From Phyto melanocephala (lineage: Eukaryota > Arthropoda > Insecta > Diptera > Rhinophoridae), in NCBI GenBank assembly GCA_941918925.1, contig OW799234.1:13530501-13594500 (forward strand): a stretch of DNA of 64,000 nt. The letters are read 5' to 3'. A program made the position numbers and the translations under genes. Below are positions 11,001 through 23,520 of the stretch, one piece after another. Under the pieces are notes generated by a model. It was not told the DNA's origin. It ran no database searches and saw nothing but the letters and a program-made list of their open reading frames with translations. The stretch's first letter is position 1, and the number at the start of each line of letters is the position of its first letter.

Positions 11001-14000
11001 ACACCCAAAAAAATTTATAGGTAAATTTAACCAATTCTATGGGTTGAAATTGCACCAACAGTAAAAACAGTGAAACCAACCAATATGGTATTGTTAAATA
11101 AAATTTAACAAAAAATTAGGTTTTAGTACAATTTTTATGGTAAGCTACAAATAAAATAGTAAAATATACCAAGAGTTTTTGTAACTTTACTGCAATATTT
11201 GTAAATTAACTATTTTAATGGTAATATTAGGCTACAAATAAAACAGTAAAATTTACCACGGTTTTTGGTAACTTTACTGTAATAATTGTAAAATAACTAT
11301 TTTAATAATAATATTACCATTTTAATAGTAATACAACAATTTTTTTTGTTAGCAATACAATTTTAATGGTAATATTACCACAAAAATTTTTATATTACTA
11401 TTTTTGCGGTATATGTACAAAATATTTTGTATAATTACTAAAGCAAAGTTTGTACTATAAATACATACTCGTATTATTTTACCATAAAACAAAAACTTTA
11501 TTTTCGATTATTAATTTTTTATTTAAATTTTATAATTACTAACAGTTAACATTCTTTAAGTAAAAATAAAATAATTTTAACTTAAGTCTACATAAAAATT
11601 AATATATGTATACCATTTAAAGTTTAATAGTACTTAGGTCGAATATATGTTTTTCCATTAGGAGAATAACTTATATGTAATGGTGATTTATAAAATTCAG
11701 AGGGTTTTAAAATATAAAAATTGTCTGCTTCTAAAACAGTAAAAGATTGGTAATGTTTTATGTAGGAACTGGTTTTATGTTTAAGACAAATGAAAACTAT
11801 TTCATTATTACAAACTATTATATCTTTTATTTCATACAAAATCATATTTTTTGAAAATAAAAAATATCCGACTTTATAAATAGTTTCTTTAATTATAATT
11901 TTATCTGTAAATTTTTTAATTTCTTGTAAATATTCTTTATTATATATATGTAATATCTTGTTGCAATACCATTTGTTAATTAATTTATCTTTTTTAATAT
12001 CTCCAAATATATATTTATCTTGTAATCCTTTTTGAAACAACAAACGATTAGAAAATTTTAGTTCCTATTGATAATGGTGTATTTTTTCTAGAAGTGATAG
12101 AATTAGTATATAATTTTAATTCTCTATGTTTAGACTCAAATTTAAAACACCATAGATGTTTCAATGGTCCAACTTATCGAATTATTGATGGATAATGAGT
12201 TAAAAAGTGATGCTTAGGTTTCAAAGTATTGCCAAATAACTTAACATACAAACTGTGGTGTTTTTCAATTTTATTTTGAAGTCTATTTAAAACTGCCTCA
12301 TCAAATTCGGTTCTTAATGTATCGTCCATAATTTCTACTAATAAACAAAGAAGCTTCCAGTGCTTATTGTTACTTGGAATTAAATCTCCTATCATTAGTG
12401 AAATAAAATGGCAAAATGACCACATTTCACGAGCGGACATGTTAAATTTTTTTTGCTTTAAATGTGAGATTTTAATTGGAGGAGAAATGTTACACTTTTC
12501 AGTTTCTCCACATTGAAATAAATTTTTTCTGTCGTTTAAAAGATCAATTGTAATAAATTTTTCTACTTCAATAATATGTAATAGAATTTGGGAAAGATCA
12601 TACTCGCAAACACCTTCAAATAAATCGTGCATAATATCCCCGTAGAAATTTTTGACGACATGAAATGAGTTAATAGAATTAAATATTGAATATTCAGGTG
12701 TAAATTTTAAAATATTGTCACTACTCATGTCTTGAGTTGAATTAATTTCAACAGGGCCTGTTTTTGAAGTGCTTGAATTTTCTACATAATTTGTGAAATT
12801 TTGAATGCATGAATTAACTTTTTTAAAGTGCCTTTTAAAAGTTCTTAAGCACTGAAAATGGTGGAAGCAGTGTACGCAAAAAAAAGTACTTGACGGTGTT
12901 AAATTATGTACATATTTAAAATGTGTGGCAAGAGAGTCCACAGTTTTAAAAACAATTTCACATTTAAAACAAGAAATCATTTTGTGTTACATACAAATTC
13001 TTACTTAAGGTCGTTGATTAAACATAAAATATTTGGAGATATTTGATCTTCCTTCAGGTTTATATAATAAAAGTATCTTTGGATAAAAGTCCAAACTTCA
13101 GTACTATCAGAAGGATATTTTAAATTAAGAACATGAAAAATTTTGAAACATGTATCTAAACTAGTTAAAAACGAAGGCAGTTTATATTTAATTTCATCAT
13201 AATACACGTAAAATGTTGAATCACTAATAGTTAATCCCACTGCTATAATTAGTGGTTGCAAGGTCTCACCTCGTTTAAAAAGTGATGTCTTTAGTTGATC
13301 CAAGCTATTTTGCACATCACTAATTGTAACGGCATGGAGTAAAAATGAAATTTGTGAGTCCTTGATTGTTGATTTGTGTAAAACATTCGAAATTTTTCTT
13401 TTTAAGTTGGGTCGTAGAATGACATGCAGTAAAATAAATATTAGCTGTTCATACCCTGTAAATTAAAAAAAAATTAAAAAACAAAAATCGGTTAACATAA
13501 AAGAAATTAGCAAACCTTTTTCATTGGCATTAATTTTTTTTAGTAAATCCAAGCTTCGTGAATCCTTAACTTTTTCATTTAAAATTGGTATAATTTTTCC
13601 TTTAAAGTTTTCCCATTTTTTTGAAGCAAAGTGCGTTGTAGGATATAAAATGCTAAAGTCGATATCAACCTGTTAGAATTAAAAATATCTTTATAATTTT
13701 CGAAGAATATTAAATGTAATTTAATTTTAAAATACTAACTAAAGTATACCCTAGTGAATGTGAAAAAAGCTTCCATTTATTTAGTACATCAAGAATATTA
13801 TTATCATCAACTGTGTGAACGATATCATCTCTTCTTTTAGAATAACATATGCGCCAATTGTTTGTTACTTCACTCCAGGGTTCCGTAAAAATTTTTAACC
13901 ACTCATGAGCTCTTGTGACTTCTTAAAAATATTATAAATTATATGATAATAAATAGGTTCATAGATGTTCTGGCAGCAATTCCTACCTGCTTCGTTACTG

Positions 14001-16067
14001 GAATCGTTTAAAAGATTTTCATTTTCATGTACATCAACTGAAATGTTGATATTTGAACATGCCCATTCGCCAGTTTTTTTCAAACGTTTTATTGTGTTAT
14101 AATATTTATCAAAAAGTCTTCCCGATGATCTGGAACCTACTTTACGAAAATATACTTCCTTAAAAGAAAAAAAATATGCTTCTTAAAAAATTATGGTATA
14201 AAAGTGTCAATATATTACCTTATCTTCGCAGAAATCTTTTTCAATTTGAGCAGAAATTCTTTCAAAAATATTTTTTGTCAGCTTAGTTTTACTTTTAATA
14301 GCCCAAGTTATAATTGCATCTACTAATATTTTTCTGGCAACGTCGTTCAGTTTTTTATTTTCAGAAAAGGTTTGCTCCACATAGTTACCGGTGGGATGTT
14401 CATTCAGAATGGTTCGTAAATTCTAAAAAAAATGTATAAAATAATGGTACCTATATACATACATATGTACATAAATATAATTTTGTATATTAAATAATAC
14501 TTACAAAAGAGCTGAAAGGAACAATTTGTTCGTACTGTTCTAAATTTAGATTTTTTGAGTAGTCAGATTGGTTTGTTTAGAGAAGACGTTTCGCATATTT
14601 GTGTGTTGTCATAGCCCTATGTAAATGTGTATATATAAAAAAGTTAAGAAAATATTATATACTTTAAACTTTATGTCACCTTTCGTTTTTTCCAATTTAT
14701 CAAACAAACCCGAAATTCGGCCTTTTCACCAATTTTTCTGTTTTGAAATAAATAGTCCAAGTCAGATTCAGTTAAAAACCGAAGTCTTTTTACTGTTATG
14801 TCTTCAGCTACAAATAAAAACCATAAAAAATTCATTATATTCACATAGTTTTTACTATTTAAATTTACTGCGAAAATTGTTAATTTACTATTGCTTTGCG
14901 GTAGCCTTACTATAAAAATTGTTAAGTTACCGTACTTATCGTACTTTTCACTGCATAAACATATGTATGTAGCTATACACTTTGAAGAAAACATACAACA
15001 AAAACACAGCGCAAAAATTAAATACCGCTATGGCGCCGCTGCATGTACGTATGTACTTATATGCATGTTCACTTGTAGTATATGGATAAGTACATGCTTT
15101 CTTATTTAAATTACCTTTTATAATATTTAAGTATAGATAGTTCTTAAATCTTATAATAAAATATTATTTTAATTAAATTTGTACTTACATTGTAACTTTT
15201 GAAGCATGTACTCAAAATTCCACTCGTTCAACAATTGAGACAGCTCCTCTTCCTGGCTAGAAATAGAACAGGTCGATGAACACATACTCTTTTCATCAAT
15301 ATCACTCTGCATTTTACCACTCTTATTATTTTAAATTTATTTATTTGTTTAATAATTAATATTTTTAAACTTCAGAACAAACGTGCGCACAGAATAAAGC
15401 CAAATATTTTACTAATACATTAAAATGATCTTACTACACGCTTTAAAGGTTGCCAAAGTCAACTTTAAAAATACGAAGTGCATACATTCGCGCGAGTGAA
15501 GTTTAGAAATCAGTATATGGCTACCCTTCTGTACTTTTCTGATAGAAAAAACGAAAGGCCGTTATATTAAAGCAATTTAACCATTTTATTTGTTATTTTA
15601 ACCAAGGTAATAGTAAATTTTTGCTTACTATGTGTATTGGGTAAAAGTTAACAATGTAAATGGTTAAAACAAAACAACAATTTGCAATAAACGATTCTGA
15701 CGTATTGAACATAGTTATTTTAACTAATAGAAGTAGTTAAAAATTAAACAACAATTTACATAAGGGTTCATTAACAATTTCAAGATGGTTATTTAAGCTA
15801 ACAAAATTTGTTACTTTTTATAAAATGCAATAACAATTTTCATTAGCAATTATGTTACTTTTTTACACTGGTTATTTTAACTAATAAATGCAGTTTGTTA
15901 AAAAAAAATGCAACAACAATTTACATTAGTAGTTCATTTACTATTCTTGATTGGTTATTTTAACCAATAAAAATAGTTTGTTTATAAAAATTGCAACAAC
16001 AATTTACATTAACAATAAAATAACAACTAAAATTGGTTAGATTAACCCACGTTATTTTTTTGGGTGT
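11001..16067 (-). mobile_element. CACTA-like DNA transposon, 5.07 kb, 3-bp target duplication
   Basis: Both ends read ACACCCAAAAAAAT inward, and TAACCAATT aligns further in as part of an imperfect ~40-bp inverted repeat. AGT flanks both sides (10998-11000 and 16068-16070). Subterminal zones (11040-11480 and 15560-16060) are full of short repeats such as AACAATTTACATTA, GGTTATTTTAACCAATAAAA and GTAAAATTTACCA. Terminal CAC, 3-bp TSD and repeat-rich subtermini are CACTA (En/Spm) features. It encloses a minus-strand, multi-exon transposase pseudogene. Superfamily assignment is inference; other 3-bp-TSD groups are possible. Confidence 0.75.
11624..15312 (-). pseudogene. CACTA-like transposase with SAM-like and C2H2 segments, degenerate
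   Basis: Minus-strand exons in order: about 15194-15312 (acidic N-terminus, MQSDIDEKS start); 14671-14810 (LRFLTESDLDYLF, a SAM-like helical segment); several exons through 14600-13330; 13001-13315 (LQPLIIAVG, LDTCFKIFHVLNLKYP); 12174-12980 (two C2H2-type finger pairs at its start, then MHDLFEGVCEYDLSQ and KPKHHFLTHYP); and 11624-12170 (FKFESKHRELK). The MHD..EG and H..FLTHYP...FE.KH motifs recur in transposon-derived proteins of insects and fish. An in-frame TAA follows PSIIR at about 12173, and the frame shifts near 12065, so the protein is broken. Exact splice sites of the middle exons were not all resolved. Confidence 0.6.
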
Positions 16068-16070
16068 AGT

Positions 16071-16146
16071 CACACTTAACGTATATATCGGTCAAAGCTA
16101 ACTATTCACACTTAACGTATAAGTATAGTATCGGTCAAAGCTAACC
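16071..16146. repeat. Short tandem duplication
   Basis: Two adjacent copies of CACACTTAACGTATA...TATCGGTCAAAGCTAAC (16071-16103 and 16106-16146) directly abut the CACTA-like target duplication. Function unknown. Confidence 0.7.
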
Positions 16147-16597
16147 AGGTATATAAGTATATTACTCGTACAATAAAACATAATTTATTATCTTTTATAT
16201 AATTTATTATTTTTCATTACATCACTTTTGTTATCACAATATTTCACCCTAATTTCACTGCTTCCTGCAGGGGCTAATTTTAATCCTTTCCATGGTATTA
16301 GCGTCATTGGTATTATGGCTGGAATTGCTAAAAAGTAAAAAATTATGAGAATATGCAAAGGCATATATGTACATATTTATGTTTGGCTGCTACCTTTCGT
16401 ACTTACCTTTAATTTCTTGAGTATTTTATAAAAAAACCTCGTCGAAAGAGCTGCAAATTATTTAATAACAATTACTTTTTGTAACACTGAATTAAAAATT
16501 TTACACAATAATTTTCTAAATTTTTTTTTAACGTCAAGAAATCAACATACATTATTTGTCTCACTCTTCCATACGCATTATTTTTCCTGTAACAGAA
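16147..16597. other. AT-rich spacer, nothing recognised
   Basis: No convincing reading frame or repeat ends. A few minus-strand splice-like signals (ACTTAC at 16401) occur without flanking coding sequence. Confidence 0.4.
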
Positions 16598-17677
16598 TCC
16601 CAGCTAGCATTTAGATGATTGTTTTTTAAAAAATCACCATGCTGAGTCTTTTTTTAATACTTTCGGTGATCAAAAACTGATTAGTCACTTACACGATTAA
16701 AAAAGGACTTGAAAATGATACGGGTTATTGATTAAAAAGAGTTTGATTTAAAATACAATAATAAATTGTATTGCAATCGCAAATCGATCAACCAGGCGTT
16801 TTAAATGTGATTATTATATCCGTTATTTATTATTATATTTTGCGCATCTGAAAGATTTAAAACCGATTGATCGAAAACAGATAATGCGGATGTTTGAAAT
16901 ATGCTTATTTTTTGAATTTTGTGATCATTAAATACTGCTTTTTCTTAAGTATAACGGCACGATTTTTGCGTATTCTTCAGTAAATACCAAAAAGTTATAT
17001 TTTTGTTCATTTATAAAAGTAATATCGAGGTGTACACATGTTTAATTGTGAAATGTTATAACAACCATATAATTTTTATGTTGTTAAAATTCCTTAATCT
17101 GGACTTTAATTTTTATTTAAACAACTATTTTTAATGAAAAAATAAAATTTCTTTTAAATAAACTTTGATGCATGATGTATATACATGAAATTAATATGAA
17201 TTTAATATATTTTTATTTAATGTTTCCCCAGGTTTATATGGACGTGATTTTAAAAATTGACTCGATTTTGTTAATTCTACTACCACTACGCAGTTAAAGA
17301 ATAATGAACAAAATCAAGTTCTTTTTTTTAAATTACGTCAGTGTGAACGTAGGAATAAGAAAATTTACTGTAATAACCTAGAAAAAAAGGCAAATCCGAT
17401 TAGCAATTCGACTATAGAATGATTTAAAAAACAATCATAAATGACTATAAAAATACTACCAAAAAATTACTCAAAAAAGACTCGTGAGCATTTAGAAATA
17501 TGACTGATAAATGACTCGAAAAAGGCTCACAAATTAAGAGAAAGAAGACTGATAAATGACTAGAAAACGAATCGAATAAGGCTATAATAGACATAATAAA
17601 AGGGATCGAAAATGACTCTAAGCTGACTAAAAAAAATGAATCATTAATAAAACATCAAGAAGAGTCGCGGCTAGGGA
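16598..17677. repeat. Possible non-autonomous element with TGACT-rich subtermini
   Basis: The left edge TCCCAGCTAGCATTTAGATG pairs roughly with the right edge GAGTCGCGGCTAGGGA. Inside each edge lie repeated ATGACT(N)2AAAA / TTTTTAATC...GAGT motifs, including GACTGATAAATGACT twice near 17500-17560. No coding sequence and no clear target duplication. The limits are tentative. Confidence 0.35.
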
Positions 17678-17942
17678 CACTTTTCTCCCGAACAAAGTAT
17701 CTTTTACGATCAAAAAATGCGCTCATATTCTGCATTTTTAATCACGCTGAAGAGTTAAAAAAGACTCGAATTTGATTAGAAATTTCAAAAATTGCTGATT
17801 GGGAGAAATTATATATAAATTGCTACAATAGGGTTAGTACAAGCCACTGTTGCCATTTTAGCTATTTTCTCGTCAAATCTAGCGACTTTTAAATATTTTT
17901 TCCGGGAAAAATGTGATTTAAGGCCATGACTGACTATCAGAT

Positions 17943-18240
17943 TTAGTCGTTCGATATGTCAAAAATTGTATGTGTTTTCAGAAAGTGTGATAGTGTGGAC
18001 ACAAAGTGCACATGTGTGACAGATTTTTTGACAAGTGTGTCCGATTTGATAATCTTTTGAAAATTTTCATAAAATAATAGTTTCTGTGCGATCAGAGTTG
18101 CTTTTTCTAAGCAAGTATGACAGTGTGGCATCCAATAACACATTTTGTTGCGATTTTTTCATGTAGGACAGAAAACTATCAGATTTTTATTTGACATAAT
18201 CGCACGACTTTGTAGGATAGTCAGTCATGGCCTTTAGCTA
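17943..18240. other. Internal inverted repeat within hAT relic
   Basis: The motif GGCCATGACTGACTATCAGA near 17921-17940 is repeated inverted around 18216-18235 (GATAGTCAGTCATGGCC). This gives a palindromic 300-bp block that may be a separate MITE nested in the hAT relic. Confidence 0.5.
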
Positions 18241-18640
18241 TTAGCGGGAAATCTAGCGATTTTTGCGATGTTGGATTTTAACGTGTTTTAAATACATTTG
18301 ATGTAAAATTCTTAAAGAGTAGCTAGCAATTCATTTGAAAGGCGAATACTATTTTCAATACACTTTTTATACAGATTTTGGCATCTGAAAGCCAAAAAGC
18401 ACATACATTAAAATTTAATAACCAATTTTATCTTGCAAAGTTTATAGCTTAAATAAACGTTCCTTTCTTTCTTTAGATGAGTTTGTGAATTATACAAAAA
18501 AAAACTATTTAAAAATTTTTTGCAAGAATTTCGAAATATTGCAAAAAAGAACTAATATGATCCAAAAATTGTGCATTGTTAAGCCATTAAAAGTTTAAGT
18601 TCTGGGTAATGCAAGATTAAAAAGACGATACAAAAGTATA

Positions 18641-19012
18641 TTGATGCAGGTGCTCCCTGTCTGCAAAATTGTACAAATAAAAACACACATTGGAGATAAT
18701 TTAATTTTAAAGAAGGCTTCATTAATAACTCAACATACGTCAATCAATTCAATTGATCACCTTAGTGATTTATGTAAAAAAGATTTCGATAGAACGAATG
18801 AAAACCTTATTTATAGAACCAAATGCTTAGCGATAAATAAAAATGTTTTAGTGACCCATCTCTTAATGGAACTTAGAAACGATGTATGAGGTTCTAGGTA
18901 TAGTGTATTAGAAGATAAATCAATAGACGTTTGTATCATCAAGTTATTAGGCATGTTTTTTAAAAACTTAAAACCTACGTGGTACATAAATCTATGTAAA
19001 TCAGCATTATAG
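18641..19012 (+). pseudogene. hAT transposase fragment
   Basis: The frame reads QHTSINSIDHLSDLCKKDF, then RTKCLAINKNVLVTHLLMEL and, after a TGA at 18887, continues in the same frame with YSVLEDKSIDVCIIKLLGMF. The spacing of HTS...DHL...RTK..AI.KN, then a Y-S-L-x-D-x-S-D-like block, is that of the central region of ZBED/hAT transposases. Only about 120 residues remain, with one stop inside the catalytic block and no N- or C-terminal parts. Non-functional. Confidence 0.6.
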
Positions 19013-19513
19013 AAACTAGATTACTATTTTACATATAAAAGCGAGAATCTAGACTTTTAGTGAAAAAATCCCAAAATGTTTTTAAATATGAGTTAAGTAT
19101 GCATATTATAAATATAACGTAATAAGCAACACTTAATAAATGTTATTTTTTTCTTAATTGATATATAACGTACATATGTGTACGTATATTTCTTGAATTT
19201 TTTCACATACCGTCATACATACATATGTAAATTATGTATTAAAATGTAACTAATAAAAGGTGCCTTCGTAATAAAAATGACTGTACTTTTCTTTTTTTCT
19301 TTTATTGTTTAAGAAAAACTTAGCGATAAAACGCTAAATTTTCCGCGCAATAAAAGAAATCGACGAAAACTTGGCTATTTTGTTAAATTTATGCCAGAAT
19401 TTGAAAAAAAATAAATATTTATCGCTAAAATTTTGAACATTTTTAATTTTTAGCTATTTTCTACTTATTTTAGCGATATTTTTTGGGAAAAAGTTGGCAA
19501 CAGTGGTGCAAAC

Positions 19514-20434
19514 ATTTTGTATGTGTTAGTTTCAGTGATTCCCCAACATACCAAATAGAAATAAAACTGCAATGCCACTTGTGAATAATATTATGACAAT
19601 AGTGGATTCACAACTGTTTCTGAACAGTTCGTATGTATGCACACATAAACTATGCTTCTTAAGTACTTACATATGTACGGTAAATTTGTCAACAAGTGCA
19701 GTTTTATTTGTTGACAAATTTCTTTTGTGTTTTGCATTTAGTGAATAAACATTTCAAAGTGAATAAACATTATAATTGTGTTGTGCGAAAAAATAAATGG
19801 TATGCAACATTATTTACAATAAAATAATTAGAAATGCCTTACAAATATAAAAAAGGGTTAAAACAGAAACAAAAGAAGTAATTAAACTTCTTTTTAATAA
19901 CAAAAAACCAAAAAATAATGAATTAGAGAATATCATTTTCGTAAGCTTATTCTACTATTACAAGCAATAGCTCATAGTAATCGTGTACATTTAAACTTAT
20001 GAATAAGGGTTCCGTTTCGATTATTCTATAATTGTTACACAAACATTTTACAATCGATTTACAACTCTTTTACAAGCTTGCGGCTTGTGTTGGTAAGCTT
20101 ATTATAATATTATTCACAAGTCATTTGGTATGTTGGGTCATTTCTTGTAGGGGCTCTTTTATTAAAAAAAAAAACAACAAACTAACACTATTTTTTATAT
20201 TTATTTTATTTACAAATTTTAAGAAAAAAAAAAGAAATAAACTTATTTTATATAACTTATAACAATTTAAAAGAATCTTAAATTTGACAAATAAATATAA
20301 CAAATTTGTTAAGTTAAATGTATGCACACACACACAACTTTTAAAAAGGTAGACACAAAAAAAAATAAATAAATAAATAAAATACAGCTAAAATTTTGCA
20401 CATGCATGTATTTAAAACACCGCTGTAAGAATTT
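19514..20434. other. AT-rich intergenic, nothing recognised
   Basis: Poly-A/T runs and ACATATGTAC stretches. Small open frames at 20032-20333 are low complexity. Confidence 0.45.
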
Positions 20435-20437
20435 TTA

Positions 20438-20598
20438 CTGCCTGTTCAACGATGTCGAAAGAAAAGCCAAGCGAAATTTCATTCGTACAAATACGTTGAA
20501 AACAAAAACAAATTTTTAGTTTTTTTTTTGTTGTTTTCAATATATTTGTACGAATGAAATTCTGCTTGGGTTTTCTTTCGACATCGTTGAAGAGGCAG
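20438..20598. mobile_element. Palindromic MITE, copy 1, TTA target duplication
   Basis: Nearly perfect palindrome with arms of about 70 bases starting CTGCCTGTTCAACGATGTCG, and a short A/T loop. It is flanked by TTA at 20435-20437 and 20599-20601. The second copy at 46200-46352 is flanked by TAA. The TWA duplications suggest PIF/Harbinger mobilisation. Confidence 0.8.
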
Positions 20599-20908
20599 TT
20601 AATAAATGAATATTAAAAAATGTATTCAAAGTAAAGAACGAATATTTAAGAAATTTCAAAAAAATAGTGTAACACAGGACAAATGCAACATTTAATAATT
20701 ACACCCTACAAATTGATATCCTACATACATATGTATTAATTATTAAAATTATAATTGATTACAGATTATTTCGCCTTTATTTATAATCAATTTTCAAGTT
20801 CATCAAAGGTTTATTGAACAAAATTTGTGTACAAAATTCGATTAATAAAGCTTTGCTAAATTTAAAGTTTGATTTTGAATGTGACCAATAATATTAAGAG
20901 TTATTTGC

Positions 20909-21965
20909 TCAAATACGAAAACCGCTGAATAAATTCTGTGTCCATATTTCCCATAATTTTTGCATTTGTAAGTACCAATTGGCCAAAGCATCAGATGTTT
21001 GTGGTGTATTCATCGCTTCAGTTGGAGCAAATGTGGGAAAAATTTTCGAATCAGGATTAAGAACCGACTGAAATCGGATAGTTTGAAAAATTATATTCTC
21101 TACTAGTTTTTAGGTCCCACCTTTTGCTCAAAACCGCTAAATAAACTTTGAGCCCAAGATTCCCATAACTTTTGCATTTGCAAATGCCAGCTGGGTAAAG
21201 GATGAGGTGGGTGTGGTGTATTCACCTCTTCAGGTGGTGGCGGAGCAAATGTGGGCAAATTTTCAGAACCAGGATGAGGAACGGGCTAAAATCGAAAGTT
21301 TTGAAAAATTAATTTTGCTTATCATTTTTTTGTATGTTACACTTATTGTAGAGTATGATGCACATATTTTTTACATTTGTAATATTTAAGTTCTTTTTTT
21401 TCCTTTCCTTATTTTTATTTATTTTATTATTTATTTTTTTTAATGTAATATTTACATATTATTTATTGTCTATATAGAAATATTTTTTTTTATAATATGT
21501 AGCTTTTATTAACCGTATATGGCCTTATAGGCTCGGTTATGTAAATGAAGAATTAATAAAAAAAAAAAAAAAAAAAATCATACCTGCTCTTCAGCTATTG
21601 CATAAGTCCCCTCATTCACCGCAGTTTGTATAGCCCTTCTTATCTCTTCTGCTTCCTCTAGAGCACGCTGATCTATATGAACTATGGGATCTATAGGAGC
21701 TACTTCAAAGTTATTTAACCACGTAGGTTGTACCACTTGACGTGTAAAACGTGTATTAGCAGATTTAACAACTTCAATACTTGTGCCGGCTTTTTGTTGA
21801 AAAATAGGCAAAGGCTTTTTTCACATCGTAAGAAAATTGTATAATAATGTTCATACATACATACATATATTCAAACAGCTAAACCATAATACTTACCAAT
21901 ATAAAATCTATATCAGTGGCTAGTATCAAAATATATAAAATCATTATCTTACATGTGAAATTCAT
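20909..21965 (-). CDS. Small secreted protein with duplicated Trp-rich exons (unrecognised)
   Basis: A four-exon gene predicted from consistent splice phases on the minus strand: 21897-21965, 21584-21814, 21121-21285 and 20909-21067. All junctions are in phase 0 and total about 207 residues. Exon 1 begins MNFTCKIMILYILILATD, a typical cleavable signal peptide, so the product should be secreted. Exon 2 is polar, with an acidic helix (ALEEAEEIRRAIQTA). Exons 3 and 4 are homologous: each has a (D/G)S(E/K)..PTFAP segment, a Pro/Thr linker and a LQMQKLWE.W.Q.LFSGF core. Exon 3 is richer in proline. I do not recognise a family; a reproductive-tract or haemolymph protein would fit the layout but is only a guess. 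The gene lies head-to-head with SNIP1, 2.4 kb apart. An AATAAA on the minus strand at 20810-20815 may be its polyadenylation signal. Confidence 0.75.
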
Positions 21966-22049
21966 TTCAAAGTTTTTCTTTTTTTTTAATAAAATTGCAA
22001 TTATACTTGTCTTTCTTTTACACTAATCGTTTAGTATTTTATTTCAATA

Positions 22050-22072
22050 AAAACTTCATATATACAGTTAGA
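22050..22072 (-). promoter_or_regulatory. Possible TATA box of the secreted-protein gene
   Basis: The minus strand reads TGTATATATGAAG about 100 bases upstream of the start codon at 21965. In this AT-rich background it is a weak call. Confidence 0.25.
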
Positions 22073-23520
22073 ATTATTATTATTATAAATTTTAGCACAG
22101 TTGCAAAATTTAGGTTAAATGGGAGATAAAGAAATGGTCAATTTAATTATTTCATTTTAAACACCCATATAGAATTAACTTTTAGAATGATACGAATATA
22201 ATTTTATACAAAATAACAAAAAAATAGGATTTTGTGTAAAAATTTTCAAAGTTACGTAAAGATCTCGAAATAAATATTTGTATTTGTATAAGATACTTGT
22301 AAAAATATTACAAAAATTTAACAAGATTTAAGAATTTTATAATAAACAATAAAAAAACAATAAATAAAATTTTTTGGAAAATTATGACAACACGAAATCC
22401 TATGACTTCTTGTGAATACACTAATTATTTAAAAAGTAATTTCGTGTAAAAATCATTAAAGTTTTTCCCATTAAATTTGCTGCAATGTATTTAACTCATT
22501 GGATCTTCAAAAAGATTGGTCAGAAGGGTAGTAAAGAAAACGGCATTAGATAACCATATACATACAATAATACATTCGTATATGTACATACATACATGTA
22601 ACACTAACGATTATACCTTATTTTATCATTTATTTATTTATGAAATTCTTGAAAGCAATGAATAGGCCTTGGCAATGATCGCATGCTTACAATTTAAAAT
22701 AACAAACGTTTGGCGCAATGTAACAGAAAAACTTTTACCTACATTATCGTAAACAAAAATTGTTTGATCATTAAAATAAAAAAAAATAAAAACATTTATG
22801 TTAAGTAGTCGCTGACATTTACTGTACTAACATATCGATGGTACCAAGTAAAAGGGCCTAACTCGTATTTTTTTACGAAATTTACTTTTTCAGTGAGTCC
22901 AATACATTTCACACACATACACCTCGACTCAAAAATAGAATTCAATAGATAAAAAAGCAATTGTACAAGAGAAAATACATTATGATAATACAGTTTCTAA
23001 AGTTTTTACCTTCTCCTGTAAAAATCATTTATTTGTTTTATAATATGTATTTTGCGAGTTACAATTTTCTACATATTTTTTTTTTTTAATTTTCAATAAT
23101 TGAGATATTGTGTTAATTATTCTAAAAATTTTAAGCCTTTTTAAATTTAAAAGAATTATATCAGGACAATGCCACACTTTGGACACCTTGTGAATTCACC
23201 AATTATGTATTTTAAAAATTTTTAAACATCAAAAAGAGTGATTTCTGTTTATTTCTATTTAAAACAGAAACGAAATCTTTTTCTTCGTAAAAGGATTATA
23301 TATTAAAAAATTTTTCTTAAGTCGTTTTATTTAAAATTTTTTGACCATAATTTTTTAAGGACTTCTATTATTTTATTCTGGCTCAAGTTTTTTTTAAAAC
23401 ATTAAGTTCAACAATAAAATAAAAACTTACAAATACACATGGCATAATTTTTTAATTAAATAAAATATATAAAAATATTTCATTTCTAAAAATAATTTTT
23501 TTTCACTATGGTTTTTGCAC

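Larger units (their letters stand above)
17845..19505 (+). mobile_element. hAT-family relic, 1.66 kb
   Basis: Inverted ends CACTGTTGCCA at 17845-17855 and TGGCAACAGTG at 19495-19505. Flanks are GTACAAGC (17837-17844) and GTGCAAAC (19506-19513), six of eight identical, an eroded 8-bp duplication. The right copy fits the hAT preference nTnnnnAn. Subterminal regions share TAGCTATTTTCT and GCGAT motifs. A broken hAT-like transposase segment lies inside. Confidence 0.7.
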
